Below are positions 43,989 to 56,729 of a DNA stretch of 64,000 nucleotides, one piece after another (the stretch's first letter is position 1; the number at the start of each line of letters is the position of its first letter). Under the pieces are notes generated by a model. The model saw nothing but the letters and a program-made list of their open reading frames with translations, did no database searches and was not told the origin of the DNA. The stretch is from Bidens hawaiensis (lineage: Eukaryota; Streptophyta; Magnoliopsida; Asterales; Asteraceae): assembly GCA_021521415.1 (NCBI GenBank), contig JAIQDT010000192.1, forward strand, positions 806,001-870,000. The letters run 5' to 3'. The translations under genes were made by a program, and so were the position numbers.

Positions 43989-45493
43989 TCACACTCGGGC
44001 AATATGTTGAATGATCTCAGATTCTTGGCAAAGAATTGAATCCCAATAAATTTTTTTAATCACAAACACTTTACGCTGTTCATCATAGAACCAACAGATG
44101 ATTCCTTTCTTTGATTCACTATACCCTTTGATATTATAACTCCCTTTGAACATCGGGGGTACCTCTGGTTTCTTTGTTTTAACAAACCAATGAACACATT
44201 CCTCCTTCAACCTAGGTTGTTCTTCCCATTCAGAGTCACCACTTACACTATCATCTTGGATCACCTGTTCTTGACCACTACTAGGAATATCATGTTCAAC
44301 ACCATCTTCTGGTATCTCCACTTTCTCCAAACCACTATCAATCTCAATCTGTTCACAAAGCTTTTCGATCTCACTGTACGATAACACATCTTCAACAACA
44401 TCAACCTCATCATCCACTACTATAGTATCACCACCTGCACTGCCAGACGGAGCAGTAGACTCCCCCTGAGATGTGGAAGCCCCAAGATTGTGAAGTTCTT
44501 TCAAGCTCACTACCTACATCTTTTGATGCATTGGGATCATCATCTATATCCTCTATTCTCTTTGTTCCTAACTCATCTCCCTTGCAACTGCTCTCCCCCT
44601 GATATGCTAAGAACTTCTTTAAAGCATCAAAAAGTTTACCTTGTTAAACCAGGAGAACCGACTGAAGTTGATTTTCCGCCACCAGACATTGAATAGCCTG
44701 AGTCTGAATAGCATTGATCCTTGATTGCTCAGCAACAACATGTTCCATAGCCACGATCTGCTCGGAATCTGTCAGAGAAGTATCAAATGCAAACGACATA
44801 TGAGAAATATCCTGAGCATAAGGTGGGGGAATACCCAAACTTACTGGAATCTCGGATGTGGACAGAATAGAAACTGGAGGTGGAACATACCCAACAGTAG
44901 CTACCAAAGTAGACTCCACAAACATAGCAACCACCTCAAATGGAGTAACAAATCGAGGCGGTAAAGAGACAATCTCAGGTGCTGACAAAGCTACCGTAGA
45001 AGGTACAATGGACGGTGCTGACAAAGCCACCGTTGACAAGCTATTGGTCACTGGCATAGAGGCAATAGTGGATGGTACAAGAGTAGACGTACTAGATAAC
45101 TACGAAGGAGCAAAGTGAACTACCCTTGAGCTTTCACCACCCCTAGCCTTCTTGGATCGACAAACCAAGGCATACAACTCATCCTCAAAATCCGATTCAT
45201 TGTCATGATCAAAATTACGTTTCCCCTGTATCTTTTCTTGAAGTTCTAGAACTCTGAGTCTCATCCACTTCATTTGAGGATGAATCAGATAAAGTCTCCT
45301 CAGAATCTTCAACTAAAGGAAGTTATGGACCTACCGTAGCAGCAACCGAGGAAACATGAACCCCAGTCACGTCAACCAACTAAACCTGAATCTTTGAAGC
45401 ATCTTGAACAGGAGCATCTTGAACAGGAGCGTCAACTGGAGCATCTTGAAAATGAGCATCTTGAACCAAAGGAGGTGGTTGTGGAATATCAGC
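43989..45493 (-). pseudogene. C ORF3, C-terminal part
   Basis: Minus-strand pieces are 45312-45100 (LRVLELQEKIQGKRNFDHDN..., CRSKKARGGESSR), 45057-44644 (Ser/Val/Pro-rich repeats such as STVALSAPSIVPSTVALSAP, then a helix VVAEQSRINAIQTQAIQCLV) and 44510-43989. The last is an acidic stretch followed by a compact module (GYSESKKGIICWFYDEQRKV; YWDSILCQESEIIQHIARV). Frameshifts separate them. There is no known domain; the final 80 residues look globular. It lies between the ORF3 N-terminal module and the polypurine tract. Confidence 0.55.
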
Positions 45494-46371
45494 TTATGCC
45501 GGAACAGGATCAACAAACCTATCACCTAGTGGAGCAACATAAGCTGGATTCACAGGATAACCAAATAAAGCCTTGTGTCTCGGACGACGCTCGACATTGC
45601 TTCGTGCGCTCGATGTACGAAACTGAGTGAAGATGCTTTTGTTTACACTGTACACAAACGAAATAGGACGACATTGTGGAAGATTTGGAGCCACATGATT
45701 AAGAATCATCTGAAAAATCTGGGATACATCAAAAACCGTTCCCTAGCCACCGCCCTCCATTGACGATCAATCTCATAAAACACCATCTGACCAAAGCTGA
45801 ATGGTTTATTGTATGTCAAGGCAGTCATTGCAGACTGCATAGTTGCACACATACCATCAGAACCATCTTTGAGACCAGACATGCAAACAATCAACAAATG
45901 CACAAAGAACCGCCATTGATCAAGTAAGAACCCTTTGCGACGTTGGGAGTCTTCCAAAGGACCCGAGTAACCCATGAGAAGAAAAAAATCATTCCGAAAA
46001 GTAGCCGGATACTCAGTAGGACCCTCATCATCTGCAACAGACCCAAATTGCAAAGTTTCCCGTATCTGATCAGCTGAAAATTGCACAATCTACTGATAAA
46101 CGGTGGCACGCATAACTGGAGGTTCCATGCGACAATTATACTCTACCGTTCTCCAAAAATCTTAGATATTCGGCAAAAAAATAGGAAGAGTGGTGGAGAT
46201 AGAATGAAAAATACGTGAGCGCATAAGAAACTAGATGATCTCAGCGTAATCCTCAGCTCCACGAGTATCGAGAACTAGGGTTACACACATGTTGTGATCC
46301 GAGAAAAATTGCCTTTTATCTTCGTCACCTCCATCACCACCTGTGCCACCAGCACCCGCAACCTCAGCCAT
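45494..46371 (-). pseudogene. C ORF3, N-terminal module
   Basis: The ATG at 46371-46369 begins MAEVAGAGGTGGDGGDEDKR, right after a CTGCAG|AT splice-acceptor-like site. In-frame TAG/TAA codons occur near 46233, 46160 and 46092. Between them the reading is DFWRTVEYNCRMEPPVMRAT, GPLEDSQRRKGFLLDQWRFF, PFSFGQMVFYEIDRQW and RFLMYPRFF. These correspond in order to DFW, FEFLIHH-like, NFSKMIF and YPRF landmarks in B ORF3, so the two are homologous although diverged. A frameshift near 45706 is followed by a basic stretch (SSARSNVERRPRHKALFGYP). Confidence 0.65.
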
Positions 46372-46927
46372 ATCTGCAGTGTAAAAAAAATAAGTTAGAA
46401 GATTGATTAACCAGCTGGTTAACTTCTCCTTATGTGTTAATAGAGAAATTATGGTTCCAGCAAAGGTTACCCTAAAACATAATAGTATGCGAAGTTAATA
46501 TCCTGTCGAAGTGAGGAATAACTTCGCCATTTAATCTTAACCTTGCCTCAAGAACAGTCCAAAACCACAAATCATCTTCCGTTGCAAACATAAATAATCG
46601 GATGGTCATCGGAGAACCAATAGAGTCCGTTTAAGATCACCAATAGCTCGTTTTCCCATAATCAAGAGTTATGAAAGAGTATTAAGGGCACTTAGTTACT
46701 TTCCGAAAAATCATTATAAAAAATCTGTGTAGGAAGAATTAACACTAACAAGTAATCAATTATGAATCATTATGGGATTGTGAACCTTAATAGGTGAACA
46801 AAAACAGATTTGAACGTGGTTGATTCGATGATAAGTTCGCCGAGGGTTTAAGGAAATGAGTTTGACCTATTCTGACCATGAGGACGGTTAGAAACCTTTT
46901 GGAAACCCTGGAAGCGAAGTTGGTAAC
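46372..46927 (-). other. Leader region of C ORF3
   Basis: No ORF. On the minus strand it ends in a T-rich tract (eight T at 46383-46390) and CTGCAG at 46379-46374, an intron-end signal. Several GAAGTTA/CTTCGC words occur (46490-46530) like those in C's 5' leader. The upstream promoter region was split by the LARD. Confidence 0.45.
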
Positions 46928-48828
46928 TGTAACACCCCGACTAAAGCGGAAACGCCAGAGTGTGACATACAGATTGCCCAAAACACATGTGACACTATTA
47001 AGCGACAATATTATCATTAATTCATTCCAAAGCATCAAGTACACAAGTTATTTCAAATGAACAAACACAAGGGAAAAGGAACAAAACAAACATCTTCTTG
47101 TTTATTATCTAGATAACCTAACTTTTAGTATCCACTTCATTTCATCCTCTAATCAAAGTACCTGTAGCATATATATTTAATATTGTCAACTAACTTAATA
47201 GTGGGGGAGTTCACATAGTTTAAATAATATATAAAAACCATACAATTCCATGAAAACTTGTGAAAAACACATAAGGGTTCTTTACACTAGAAACAATGGT
47301 CCATGAGTGTAAAGAATAAATGAAGGTCTTTTCCGGTTGAGATTGTGCATCAACGTACTCAGATCGGAGTCCCTTTTCCACCAGAAACAAATGGTCCATG
47401 GGTGCAAAGGGGAGCGTATGATCATACTTATCGAAGAAATCCATGCACGTAATAATTGAGCAAGTAACAATTAAACACACAAGTCCATGATGCGAATTGT
47501 AGTTTGTAATAATAAATCAAATAAATTGCATTTTTTGATAGGATATATATGCTATCCCCAAATTAGTTAAAAAGGGTAAAAAGGGGGTGTGAGAAACTCA
47601 CCTTTGATATTGGAGACAACTTGAAATAAATAACCTAAAGCGATTTAACAAACGAAGCAATTGAATCTCACGAAACTATAAATAATAACGAAGATACAAA
47701 AAAATCAAGGACTAGTAACCGGAATTATAAAGTGTAACAAAAATGAATAAAATTTATATAAATCATTTAATGTTTATTAGTTGAAGAACAATTTGTAGAC
47801 AAATAATTATAACTTATTAATATAAGATTAAATAATAATTTTAATAACAATTTATGATTAAACATATGTTTCCAAGTAACATAATTAATTAATTAATTCT
47901 CATAAATAGTAGTTATGTTGAAATAAAATAAACAATAATTAATTTACTCAATAATTAATTCAAATATATGAAGTGTGTTATATCTAATGTAAAATATTTT
48001 AAATAAAAGAAATTTTTATAAATAATCTTATTTAAAGAAAGTTTATAAGTTATGATGATCAACGAATCATAAGATTTAGATAAATATATATTCATGTTTG
48101 TTCTTGCAAAATAACTAGGCTTGATCCAAGTTTCTTGAAACCAAAATATAATATTTTTATGATAAAAATAACATGATCATGAAGAACAACTTATGAACAA
48201 GTATGAACAATCAAGATTAAATAAAAACAAAAGCTATAAAATACTTGAAATGATAACAACTAACTTGTTAGTGTTCTTAAACTTAAGAAAAGAATGGATT
48301 GAGGTGTGAAAATAATGGAGGATTTGTCCTCCTTTTATACTGAAAATATATAGTTTTTATGTCTTAAGGAAATTTGAAAATTAATCATATTTAATATAAT
48401 TAAAACACAAATTAAAAGTTGTTTAATAGGGTATTCAAAAGGTTTAACTATTTTAATAAATTTTATTGAATTAAAACATTTATTACTTTTTATTAGTTAA
48501 GTAACATATGAAAAGATGATGATAATAATAAAAATAATAATAATAATTATAAAAAAATAAAAGTAGTTATTGTAGTTAAATAATAATTATAGTAACTTTC
48601 ATGAGACATGTACTTAAATATTTGATCTTGATTATGAATGTTTAAATGAGTATGTAATACTACAAAGGTGGTGAAATGTATAATTGCAAAGAGATGATCA
48701 CAAAAAATACATTAATGAAAATTGAGATTAATTAATAATATTATAAAAATATATAAATTTAAATAGAAACAAAACCGAAAATTTAAAATGGGTCGAGTTT
48801 TCTATTTTGAAAAGTAACGAATGTTACA
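46928..48828 (-). repeat. 3' LTR of the LARD (1901 bp)
   Basis: Bounded by TGTAACACC and AATGTTACA on the plus strand. It contains a TATA box (minus TATAAAAGG, 48331-48339) overlapping a hairpin GGAGGA-TTTG-TCCTCC (48317-48332). Confidence 0.85.
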
Positions 48829-51534
48829 GGACTTACAACTTTTAGAAATTTCGTCCCGGAATTAGAATAAAAATAAAAAAAATATATTTAAAAGAGAACA
48901 ACTAATAAACGGAGTTGTTGGAAATTTTCGCAATTTTATACATGCACAATTAAAATAAAATAACGTAGATCTTTGAATGACCCGAAAGAACGCCACAAAT
49001 AGGAAATATGTCAAGGATACTTATACATAGGATGTACCAGCGGCGTATCCACCATGCCCTTATCATATTGTATTTGCCCCGTTCTCCAAAAATCATTCCA
49101 AGTTTCGAGTTATATCACACAACCTTACTTATTATATTTTCCATGCGAGGACTTTGATATTTACGTGTCGAGCCGTAATTACCTCTATTGTCGGATGGTC
49201 CATATAACTTGCTTTATTGTGTGGTTTTAAGACATAGACCTTAGAAAAAGAAAAAAAAATATTCTCATATAGAACTTTCAAAAAATAATGAATTAAAAAA
49301 GGTAAAAACATTACAAAACAAATTAATAGACCGTTCAGGCCAAGGACAACATTAAAACACTAAGTCAAGTAAATAGAATCATTGTGTCTAAACCAAGTGA
49401 ACGATGTTGAAAACGAAATAAACGAGGTAATGAAATTAAAGAACGAAACATTTAGAATTATAATCATCGTAACATGTAATTGAAATATTGGGATCGAGAA
49501 TAATGTGGTAGGTAAACGTCGCATTTAACCAACGAAATATGAACATGTAAATTTGATAAAGCATTGGGTTCGAGAATAGATTTGATAAACGAAACTGTTA
49601 TATATCAAAATATCAAAAAGTTTAACGAATGTAAATCTCTGAATAATATTCAACGTAACTAGCGGCAACATTGAGATGAATAAACAATTACATCTTACGA
49701 ACATGTAAATTTATAATAAAGTGAAATGGGTGAACGAAATTTTAATATCAAAATCAGATAGGTCTATAAAAAGAAAATTTCCAATAATAACCTTGAGTTT
49801 ATGCAAAAGAAAATGTAGACGATTTTGATGACTTTTGTAAAAGTCAAAGTATTGAAACAGAAAAATCGTATAAGGTCGACAAAGGATGCGGGGTTAGGGT
49901 ATTGCATGGCGGAAACAAGTTGGGCCTTCCAAAGTATGGCGAGTGTGCTAAGGTCACCACAATGTTAGTAGGCTTGAAGCAAGAGGTTAAACATGTGATT
50001 GAGATAAATGGTTAGGTACATGTCTTGCAGATGGGTGAGTGGTGTTTAGTTTGGGTAGGTTTTAGCCCTAAGTGGTAATTGAATATATCACAAATTGAAG
50101 TATATCAACGTTTCAAGGAAGTAAAGCGGTGGATTTACACATACTATACAAAGGACGTGTTTCTGTGAGAGGCTCTTTGGTTGGGTTTGGTTTGTGTTTC
50201 CATGAATGGTGCTGGGTTTGAATTTTAATTTACTATAGCGATGAAGGTGGGTGCGGTCAAACGAGGGGTGATCGGGATCGCGGAGGCCATTTACTTGATA
50301 ACTTGGATTGTCATTTCGCGAGTTGAGTGTGACAACTAGGAAAACAAGGAAGCATGATACGAAACGTGAAGAATTCGCGTGACTTGAGATGTAAGTATGA
50401 AAACGACTAATAGATACATCATGAAAACAAGTAAAGAAAAGAAATCGCATGAAACAAATTTGAGTTCGAAATTGGAATTCCCATGAAACGTCGTGAGTTT
50501 TCACCTTTCGATGAACGAAAACCTCATAAATTATTGAATAATCATATGGAAAAAATATTAAACTTACAATAAATAATGAAAGCGAATAGAAAATCGAATG
50601 GTCATAATCCACCATGACTTTTTAAATTTTCACTTCTAAAACATAAGGGTAAATTAATATGGAAATAAGGTAATCGAATTAAAATTCGACCATTCATGTA
50701 ACACCCTAACTTTTTGAATTTTCAATTCTAAAACATAATAATAAAATAACAAATGAATCGTTTGAAATTCGGTTATTACTTTGCAAACTTTTAAAAGTTT
50801 AAGCTGTAAATGAGCGTATAAATAAAGAAAACGTGTCACAAAATTTTTTTTAAAACTTAACTATTCTCGTATAAAAATGCGTAATTAAATCGAACCGAAA
50901 GCTGGGTATTCGTGTACAGACTTCCTGTTAAAAGACATTGTAAAACATAGAGGAGTGCACGATATTCTTTTCACAAAGAGAACATGGTCGTGTTTGAAAA
51001 CTTAAAGTTGTGATTCATATGGCGTTGAAAGTGGTATGCTTTGGTTTAATAGAGTTCAGGCTCTTTCCTAACTCCCTAGGTAAGCAACCGGGTCCCGCGT
51101 CTCATTGGGATTTATACGCGTTGCTTATCCTTAGGTTTCAGTAACCTTGGTGTCAAGAGTTTCGGAAAACAGGCACGTCCCCCATACAGTTTACTACATA
51201 CCCGCCATACAGAACCATCTTTAAGAAGAATAAATATTGGAACACCACAATAAAAATCAATAATTGAAAATGTTGGAAAACTCTTTGTTTTTAGGCACAA
51301 GCCTTGGACTTGTGTGTGCTTGTTTAATTGAGGTAATTGAATCATCATTATAATAGTATTTGTGTACATGAGGCATAAAAAAATTAATAATAACCAAATA
51401 ATCTGCATTGAACAATCAAATAAGGCTCAAATAATTTCTAATCATGCAACCTAAACAATTAAGCAAATAAACTATAACCAATTAGAACACTACGTCTAAT
51501 GTCCTATCTTATAGTCACGGCTCTGATACCAATC
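48829..51534 (-). other. Internal region of the LARD, non-coding
   Basis: A 2.7-kb AT-rich stretch. A minus-strand open frame at 50615-50088 has low-complexity hydrophobic sequence and no known motif; I do not accept it as a gene. Near 48829-48870 the minus strand carries CCGGGACGAAATTTC and a weak polypurine tract. Confidence 0.6.
51519..51531 (-). promoter_or_regulatory. Primer-binding site of the LARD
   Basis: The minus strand reads TGGTATCAGAGCC after a three-base spacer (GAT) from the LTR end. Complementary to initiator methionine tRNA. Confidence 0.88.
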
Positions 51535-53470
51535 TGTAACACCCCAGCTAAAGAGGAAAAGCCTGACTGTGACGTACAGATTGCCCAAAACACATGTGAA
51601 ACTATTAATCGACAATATTATCATTAATTCATTCCAAATCATCATGTACACAAGTTATTTCAAATGAACAAACACAAGGGAAAAGGAACAAAACAAACAT
51701 CTTCTTGTTTGTTATCTAGATAACCTAACTTCTAGTATCCTCTTCATTACATTCTCTAATGAAAGTACCTGTAGCATATATATTTAATATTGTCAACTAA
51801 CTTAATAGTTGGTGAGTTCACACAGTTTAAATAATATATAAAAACCATACAATTCCATGAAAACTTGTGAAAAACACATAAGGGTTCTTTACACTATAAA
51901 CAATGGTCCATGAGTGTAAAGAATAAATGAAGGTCTTTTCCAGTTGAGATTGTGAACCAACGTACTCAGATCGGAGTCTCTTTTCCACCCGAAACAAATG
52001 GACCATGGGTTCAAAGGGGAGCGTATGATCATACTTATCGAAGAAATCCATGCACGTAATAATTGAGCAAGTAACAAGTAAACACACAAGTCCATGATGC
52101 GAATTGTAGTTTGTAATAATAAATCAAATAAATTGCATTTTTTGATAGGATATATATGCTACCCCCAGAATAGTAAACAGGGTAAAAAGGGGGTGTGAGA
52201 AACTCACATTTGATATAGGAGACAACTTGAAATAAATAACCGAAAGCGAGTTAACAAACAAAGCAATTGAATCTCAATAAACTATAAATATAATTAACTT
52301 ATGTTAAATGGGGACTTGGGGATTTTTAATGGTTTAACAAAAATGAATACAGTTTATATAAATCAATTGATGTTTATTAGTTGAAGAATGATTTGTAGAC
52401 AAATAATTATAACTTATTAATATAAGATTAAATAATAATATTAATAAAAATTTATGATTAAACATTTATTTCCAAGTAACATAATTAATTAATTAATTCT
52501 CATAAATAGTAGTTATGTTGAAATAAAATAAACAATAATTAATTTACTAAATTATTAATTCAAATATATGAAGTATGTTATATCCATTGTAAAATATTTT
52601 AAATAAAAGAAATTTTTATAAATAATTTATTTAAAGAAAGTTTATAAGTTATGATGATCAACGAATCATAAGATTTAGAAAAATATATATTCATGTTTTT
52701 TCTTGCAAAATAAATAGGCTTGATCCAAGATTTAGAAAAATCAAAGTGTTCATCTTGGATATCCATGATCATAATGATTTTTGAAACCAAAATATAATAT
52801 TTTTATGATAAAAATAACATGATCATGAAGAACAACTTATGAACAAGTATGAACAATCAAGATAAAATCAAAACAAAAGTTATAAAATGCTTGGAATGGT
52901 AACAACTTACTTGTTAGTGCTCTTAAACTTAAGAAAAGAATGGATTGAGGTGTGAAAATAATGGAGGATTTGTCCTCCTTTTATATTGAAAATATAGAGT
53001 TGTTATGTCTTAAGGAAATTATGAAAATTAATCATATTTAATATAATTAAAACACAAATAAAAAATTGTTTAATAGGGTATTCAAAAGGTTTAACTATTT
53101 TAATAAATTTTATTAAATTAAAACACTCATTATTTTTTATTAGTTAAGTAACATATGAAAAGATGATGATAATAATAAAATTAATGATGATAATAAAAAA
53201 AAAGTATTAGTTTTAGTTAAATAATAATTATAGTAAATTGCATGGGACATGTACTTAAATATTTGATCTTGATTATGAATGTTTTAAATGAGTATGTAAT
53301 ACTACAAAGGTGGTGAAATGTATAATTACATAGAAATGATCACATATAATACATTAATGAAAATTGAGATTAATTAATAATATTATTAAAATATATAAAT
53401 TTAAATAGAAACAAAACCGAAAATTTAAGATGGGTCGAGTTTTCGGGTTTGAAAAGTAACGAATGTTACG
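51535..53470 (-). repeat. 5' LTR of the LARD (1936 bp)
   Basis: Partner of 46928-48828, with the same TATA box and hairpin (minus TATAAAAGG at 52977-52985). The outer terminus is GTTACG in place of GTTACA. Confidence 0.85.
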
Positions 53471-53475
53471 GTAAC

Positions 53476-54815
53476 TTCGCCCAAAAGATAACTTCACCTA
53501 TGCGAAGTTAAAGTAAGATAAGGATTTTAAAAATTTTAGAACAAAAATAAAAGAGAGTAACCTATGATCTAGAGGAAAACTGATTAAGAAAAGTATGTAA
53601 TAAGTTTGCGGGATCAAATTTCAATGTTTGAGAAAAACCATCGCATTTATGAAAAGATCTGAACATGGAATCACATTGATTTAGGTGCTATCACAAATAT
53701 TCATGTTCAGCGTTATTATGACATAGAGAAGCAGGTGGAAAGCAGGTATATGAGACGTAGCATGATTATCATTGCTTCAGTGATACGAGTTAGGTTCAAT
53801 TAGGCATAGAATTTAGATGGGCATCACTTATGGACATGTGATGCCTCCTATCTCCTCTCAAAGCGTATTTGGTTTTCCCCAAACCACCCCAATTTGACTC
53901 CAATCCCATAGCACTTGATCAAAAATTTTATAACTTTTAAGAAAATATTTAAAGCTTTAAGGTTGAACGTTGGACTTATAAGCCATTCGGAGTTACATGC
54001 CTTTCATTCACAAGTGTTTTGGACTTATCTGAATGCCCCACCCTTGTAGTTCTAGTTTGACCCTCTAAGATTTTGGAAAACAAAAAGCAACAACTAAGTA
54101 TTATACGAACAGAGCAAACATTTTTTTTTAACAAAGAGACGAAATATTTTTGGTGATCAAGACACTAACGGGCTCGTGTATGACTGGGTAATTACTTTTC
54201 TGCCTATCATTCGGAGAGATATATGTGGAGACATGCACATTTCTTCAAAATGACTCTCCATAGTAAATCTAGCATATTTAGTTTGTATCACTTCAACTTT
54301 TACGCATCATGGAAAGCTACCATGCAAATCAATGACTGTTCTATAACCTTTTAAGCTTAATAACTTCACCCGTTTTGCACACAAAATCAATTTACCTATC
54401 ATTTTCCAAAGGTTGAATCAATTTTCATTTTAAAACAAACCTTGAAGATTCTAAAAATCAATAGACTGAATGATTATAAATTTTAAATTCAATCTCCCCG
54501 GTCACTTCTTAGTTCTTAGGTAAGTGGCAATCATGTATGTCCACAGTTGGTTAACAGGACCAAACACACATATAAACATGTGTCCCTCAAACTTAGGGCG
54601 CCGACATAATTCTCAGCGAAGGAATTAAAACAAAAACACATCACAATCGCCCCAGTTGCTTTCAGTTTTTAAGTGAATGGCTATCTTTTGAATCAACAAG
54701 TATATAAAAGGACCAAACATATACAAGTATATGTCCTTCAAACTTGAGCAACCGACATACTTTTAAGCAAGAGTGAAGTTGTTTTTTTTGTTTTTTTTAA
54801 AATAAAACAAGATAC
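53476..54815 (-). other. Non-coding spacer of C downstream of RNase H
   Basis: No ORF. It carries the same blocks as A and B: GGTTGAACGTTGGACTTA (about 53960), ACGGGCTCGTGTATGACTGG (about 54170), TGGTTTTCCCCAAACCACCCC-like text (about 53870) and two GGTAAGTGGCAAT / GTGAATGGCTAT blocks (54510-54570 and 54645-54730). The left end has several ACTTCGC words. Confidence 0.65.
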
Positions 54816-54817
54816 GG

Positions 54818-56700
54818 TTACTCGGGATTGATAATCCCATTTAACTTAATAAGGATTTTAAAACGAGATCGGTCAAAAGCTTTTGTAAAATGGTCGGCAA
54901 AGTTATCCAGAGAATCAATCTTTTCAAGCACGATTAATTTCTTTTCAGCACAATCCCGTATAAAATGATGACGAATGTTAATATGTTTAGTTTTACTATG
55001 CTTTACGGGAATATTAGTTACTAAGATAACAACAGTATTATCAATGCAAATTGGAGTATGAGTGAAATTCAGACCATAATCTAGCATTTGTTGTTGTAAC
55101 CACAAAACCTGGGAGCAACAGTTTGATGATGCCATATACTTTGCTTCATAATTGGATATTGCAATCGAGGTCTACTTCTTGCATTACCGAGACACCAATC
55201 TCCAACCCAGAAATTGACAGCCACCGGTAGTCGACTTCCTATTCTGGTTACAGCCTCCATAGTCAGAGTCGGTGTATGCCACTAGATCCAGTTCACCTCC
55301 CTTTGGATACCGAGACTCAGCTTAGGTTTTCCTTTGAGATATCGCAGTAGCCTCTTCACGCCTTTCATGGGTGACTCCTTTGGATTAGCCAGAAAACGCT
55401 CACAAACACAAACGCAATCATAATGTCAGGTCTAGAAGTAGTTAGATTCATTAAAGAACCTATTATTGCGCGATATTGAGTAGGATCCGCGTCTTCATCA
55501 CTGTCAGAGTCAGCACCCAGTTTGTGGTTGACACAGATTGGAGTCTCGTACGAAGTACTTTCTTCCATCTTGAATCGTTTGAGCACGTCGTGAACATATT
55601 TAGTTTGATGAATAAACATTCCATCCTTCGTCTTATTTACCTGTAAACCCAAAAAGAAGGTTAATTCACCCATGGCACTAATCTCAAATATTTTCTTCAT
55701 GACCGCTTCTAATTCCTGACACATAGAAATCTTTGAGGCCCGAAGATAATATCGTCCACATAGACCTGGACAAGAAGGAAATCCTTTCCACACCACATCA
55801 CAAATAGCGTACAGTCAATATTCCCTCTCACAAAACCATTTTCCAGCAGGTATTCAAATAAGGTTTCATACCAAGCCCGTGGAGCTTGATGTAGACCATA
55901 TAGTGCTTTGCTGAGTCTTTACACATGATCTAGAAAGTCTGGATCTGGAAAACCTGGAGGTTTCTCGACATATACCACTTCGTCTACCTTTCCATTCAGA
56001 AACTCACTCTTTATGTCTAATTGAAACACCGTCATTTCTATATGAGCGGCAAATGGCAAGAAAAGTCGAATAATGTTTTCTATCCCTTTCTGCAGACAAA
56101 ACATCTCCATTTGAAAATTCTTGAACTCTGTGTCGTTATCGCTTCTGATGAATTTGACCTTTCCTCCAATAATGTTTTCTACTTTGGTAATCAAGTTAAT
56201 CACAAAATGCACTGTCTCATCCTTAGCTGTCAGAAAATACACCCACGAGTATCGTGAGTAGTCATCAGTCAATACTAAGAAATAAGACGTCCCACCCAAA
56301 GTTTTAACATTTTTGGGACCAAAGAGATCCATGTGGATCAGGTCTATAGGTGTGACAATCAAATTAATCAGCTTGGAGTGATGTGGCTTCTTGTGCTGTT
56401 TTCCTCTCTTGCATGACAGACTTTGTCTTCAAAGTTGAAATTCTTCAATGGCACCCCTAGCACCAAACCATTCTTGACAATGTAATTCATTTTACGTAGA
56501 TGGATGTGTCCCATTCTCCGGTGCCATAATTCAGATTCACATTCTGTTGCTTTAGACAAAATACATGATTCTTCTGTTGCTATCTTGGTGGACCTCATGT
56601 CCATCACATAGGTATTCTTCTCTCTTGGAGCTTTTATGACTATCCAACTTTCTGGGATCTTGAAACCAGAATAAAGCACTAAGGCTTCGTCCTTTGTAAA
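54818..56700 (-). pseudogene. pol: C integrase-RT-RNase H, fused by an internal deletion
   Basis: The frame 56706-56368 holds the pre-integrase segment (LWHRRMGHIHLRKMNYIVK). The frame 56362-55919 holds the integrase core with LIHMDLFGPKN and FIRSDNDTEFKN, then passes at about 56083 directly from FCLQKGIE into the RT segment IRLFLPFAAH and FQLDIKSEFLNGKVDE. The third catalytic Glu of integrase, its C-terminus and the RT N-terminus are therefore absent. The comparable interval in A is about 1.3 kb. RT continues at 55796-55365 (ELTFFLGLQVNKTKDGMF, TTSRPDIMIAF), with the YVDD codons present but out of frame near 55755. RNase H is at 55135-54818 (MASSNCCSQVLWLQQQMLDY, FADHFTKAFDRSRF). Confidence 0.82.
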
Positions 56701-56729
56701 GTGCACGGTGTATTCTTTGTCACAAATCT

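Larger units (their letters stand above)
46928..53470 (-). mobile_element. LARD: large non-coding LTR element inserted in C
   Basis: Two direct LTRs (46928-48828 and 51535-53470) surround 2.7 kb with no coding domain. The primer site (minus strand TGGTATCAGAGCC, 51519-51531) lies next to the right LTR, and a polypurine-like end lies next to the left one, so the element reads right to left. GTAAC flanks both sides (46923-46927 and 53471-53475). LTR termini TGTAACACC...GTTACA, the tRNA-Met primer and the GGGACGAAATTTC word near the polypurine tract tie it to the Tekay lineage. It would depend on proteins of an autonomous relative. LTRs differ by about 11 bases in the first 120, plus a roughly 60-bp insertion near 52725-52785, so it is older than the Tekay element. 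Confidence 0.85.

Noticed and set aside
43813..44010. Plus-strand ORFs opposite C ORF3 (43473-43751, 43813-44010, 44190-44384, 44858-45118)
   Set aside because: Antisense to the minus-strand ORF3 pieces, with no coherent domain.
50088..50615. 175-codon minus-strand ORF in the LARD interior
   Set aside because: Phe/Ser/Tyr-rich low-complexity translation without motifs; no signals around it; the LARD interior otherwise has only chance frames.
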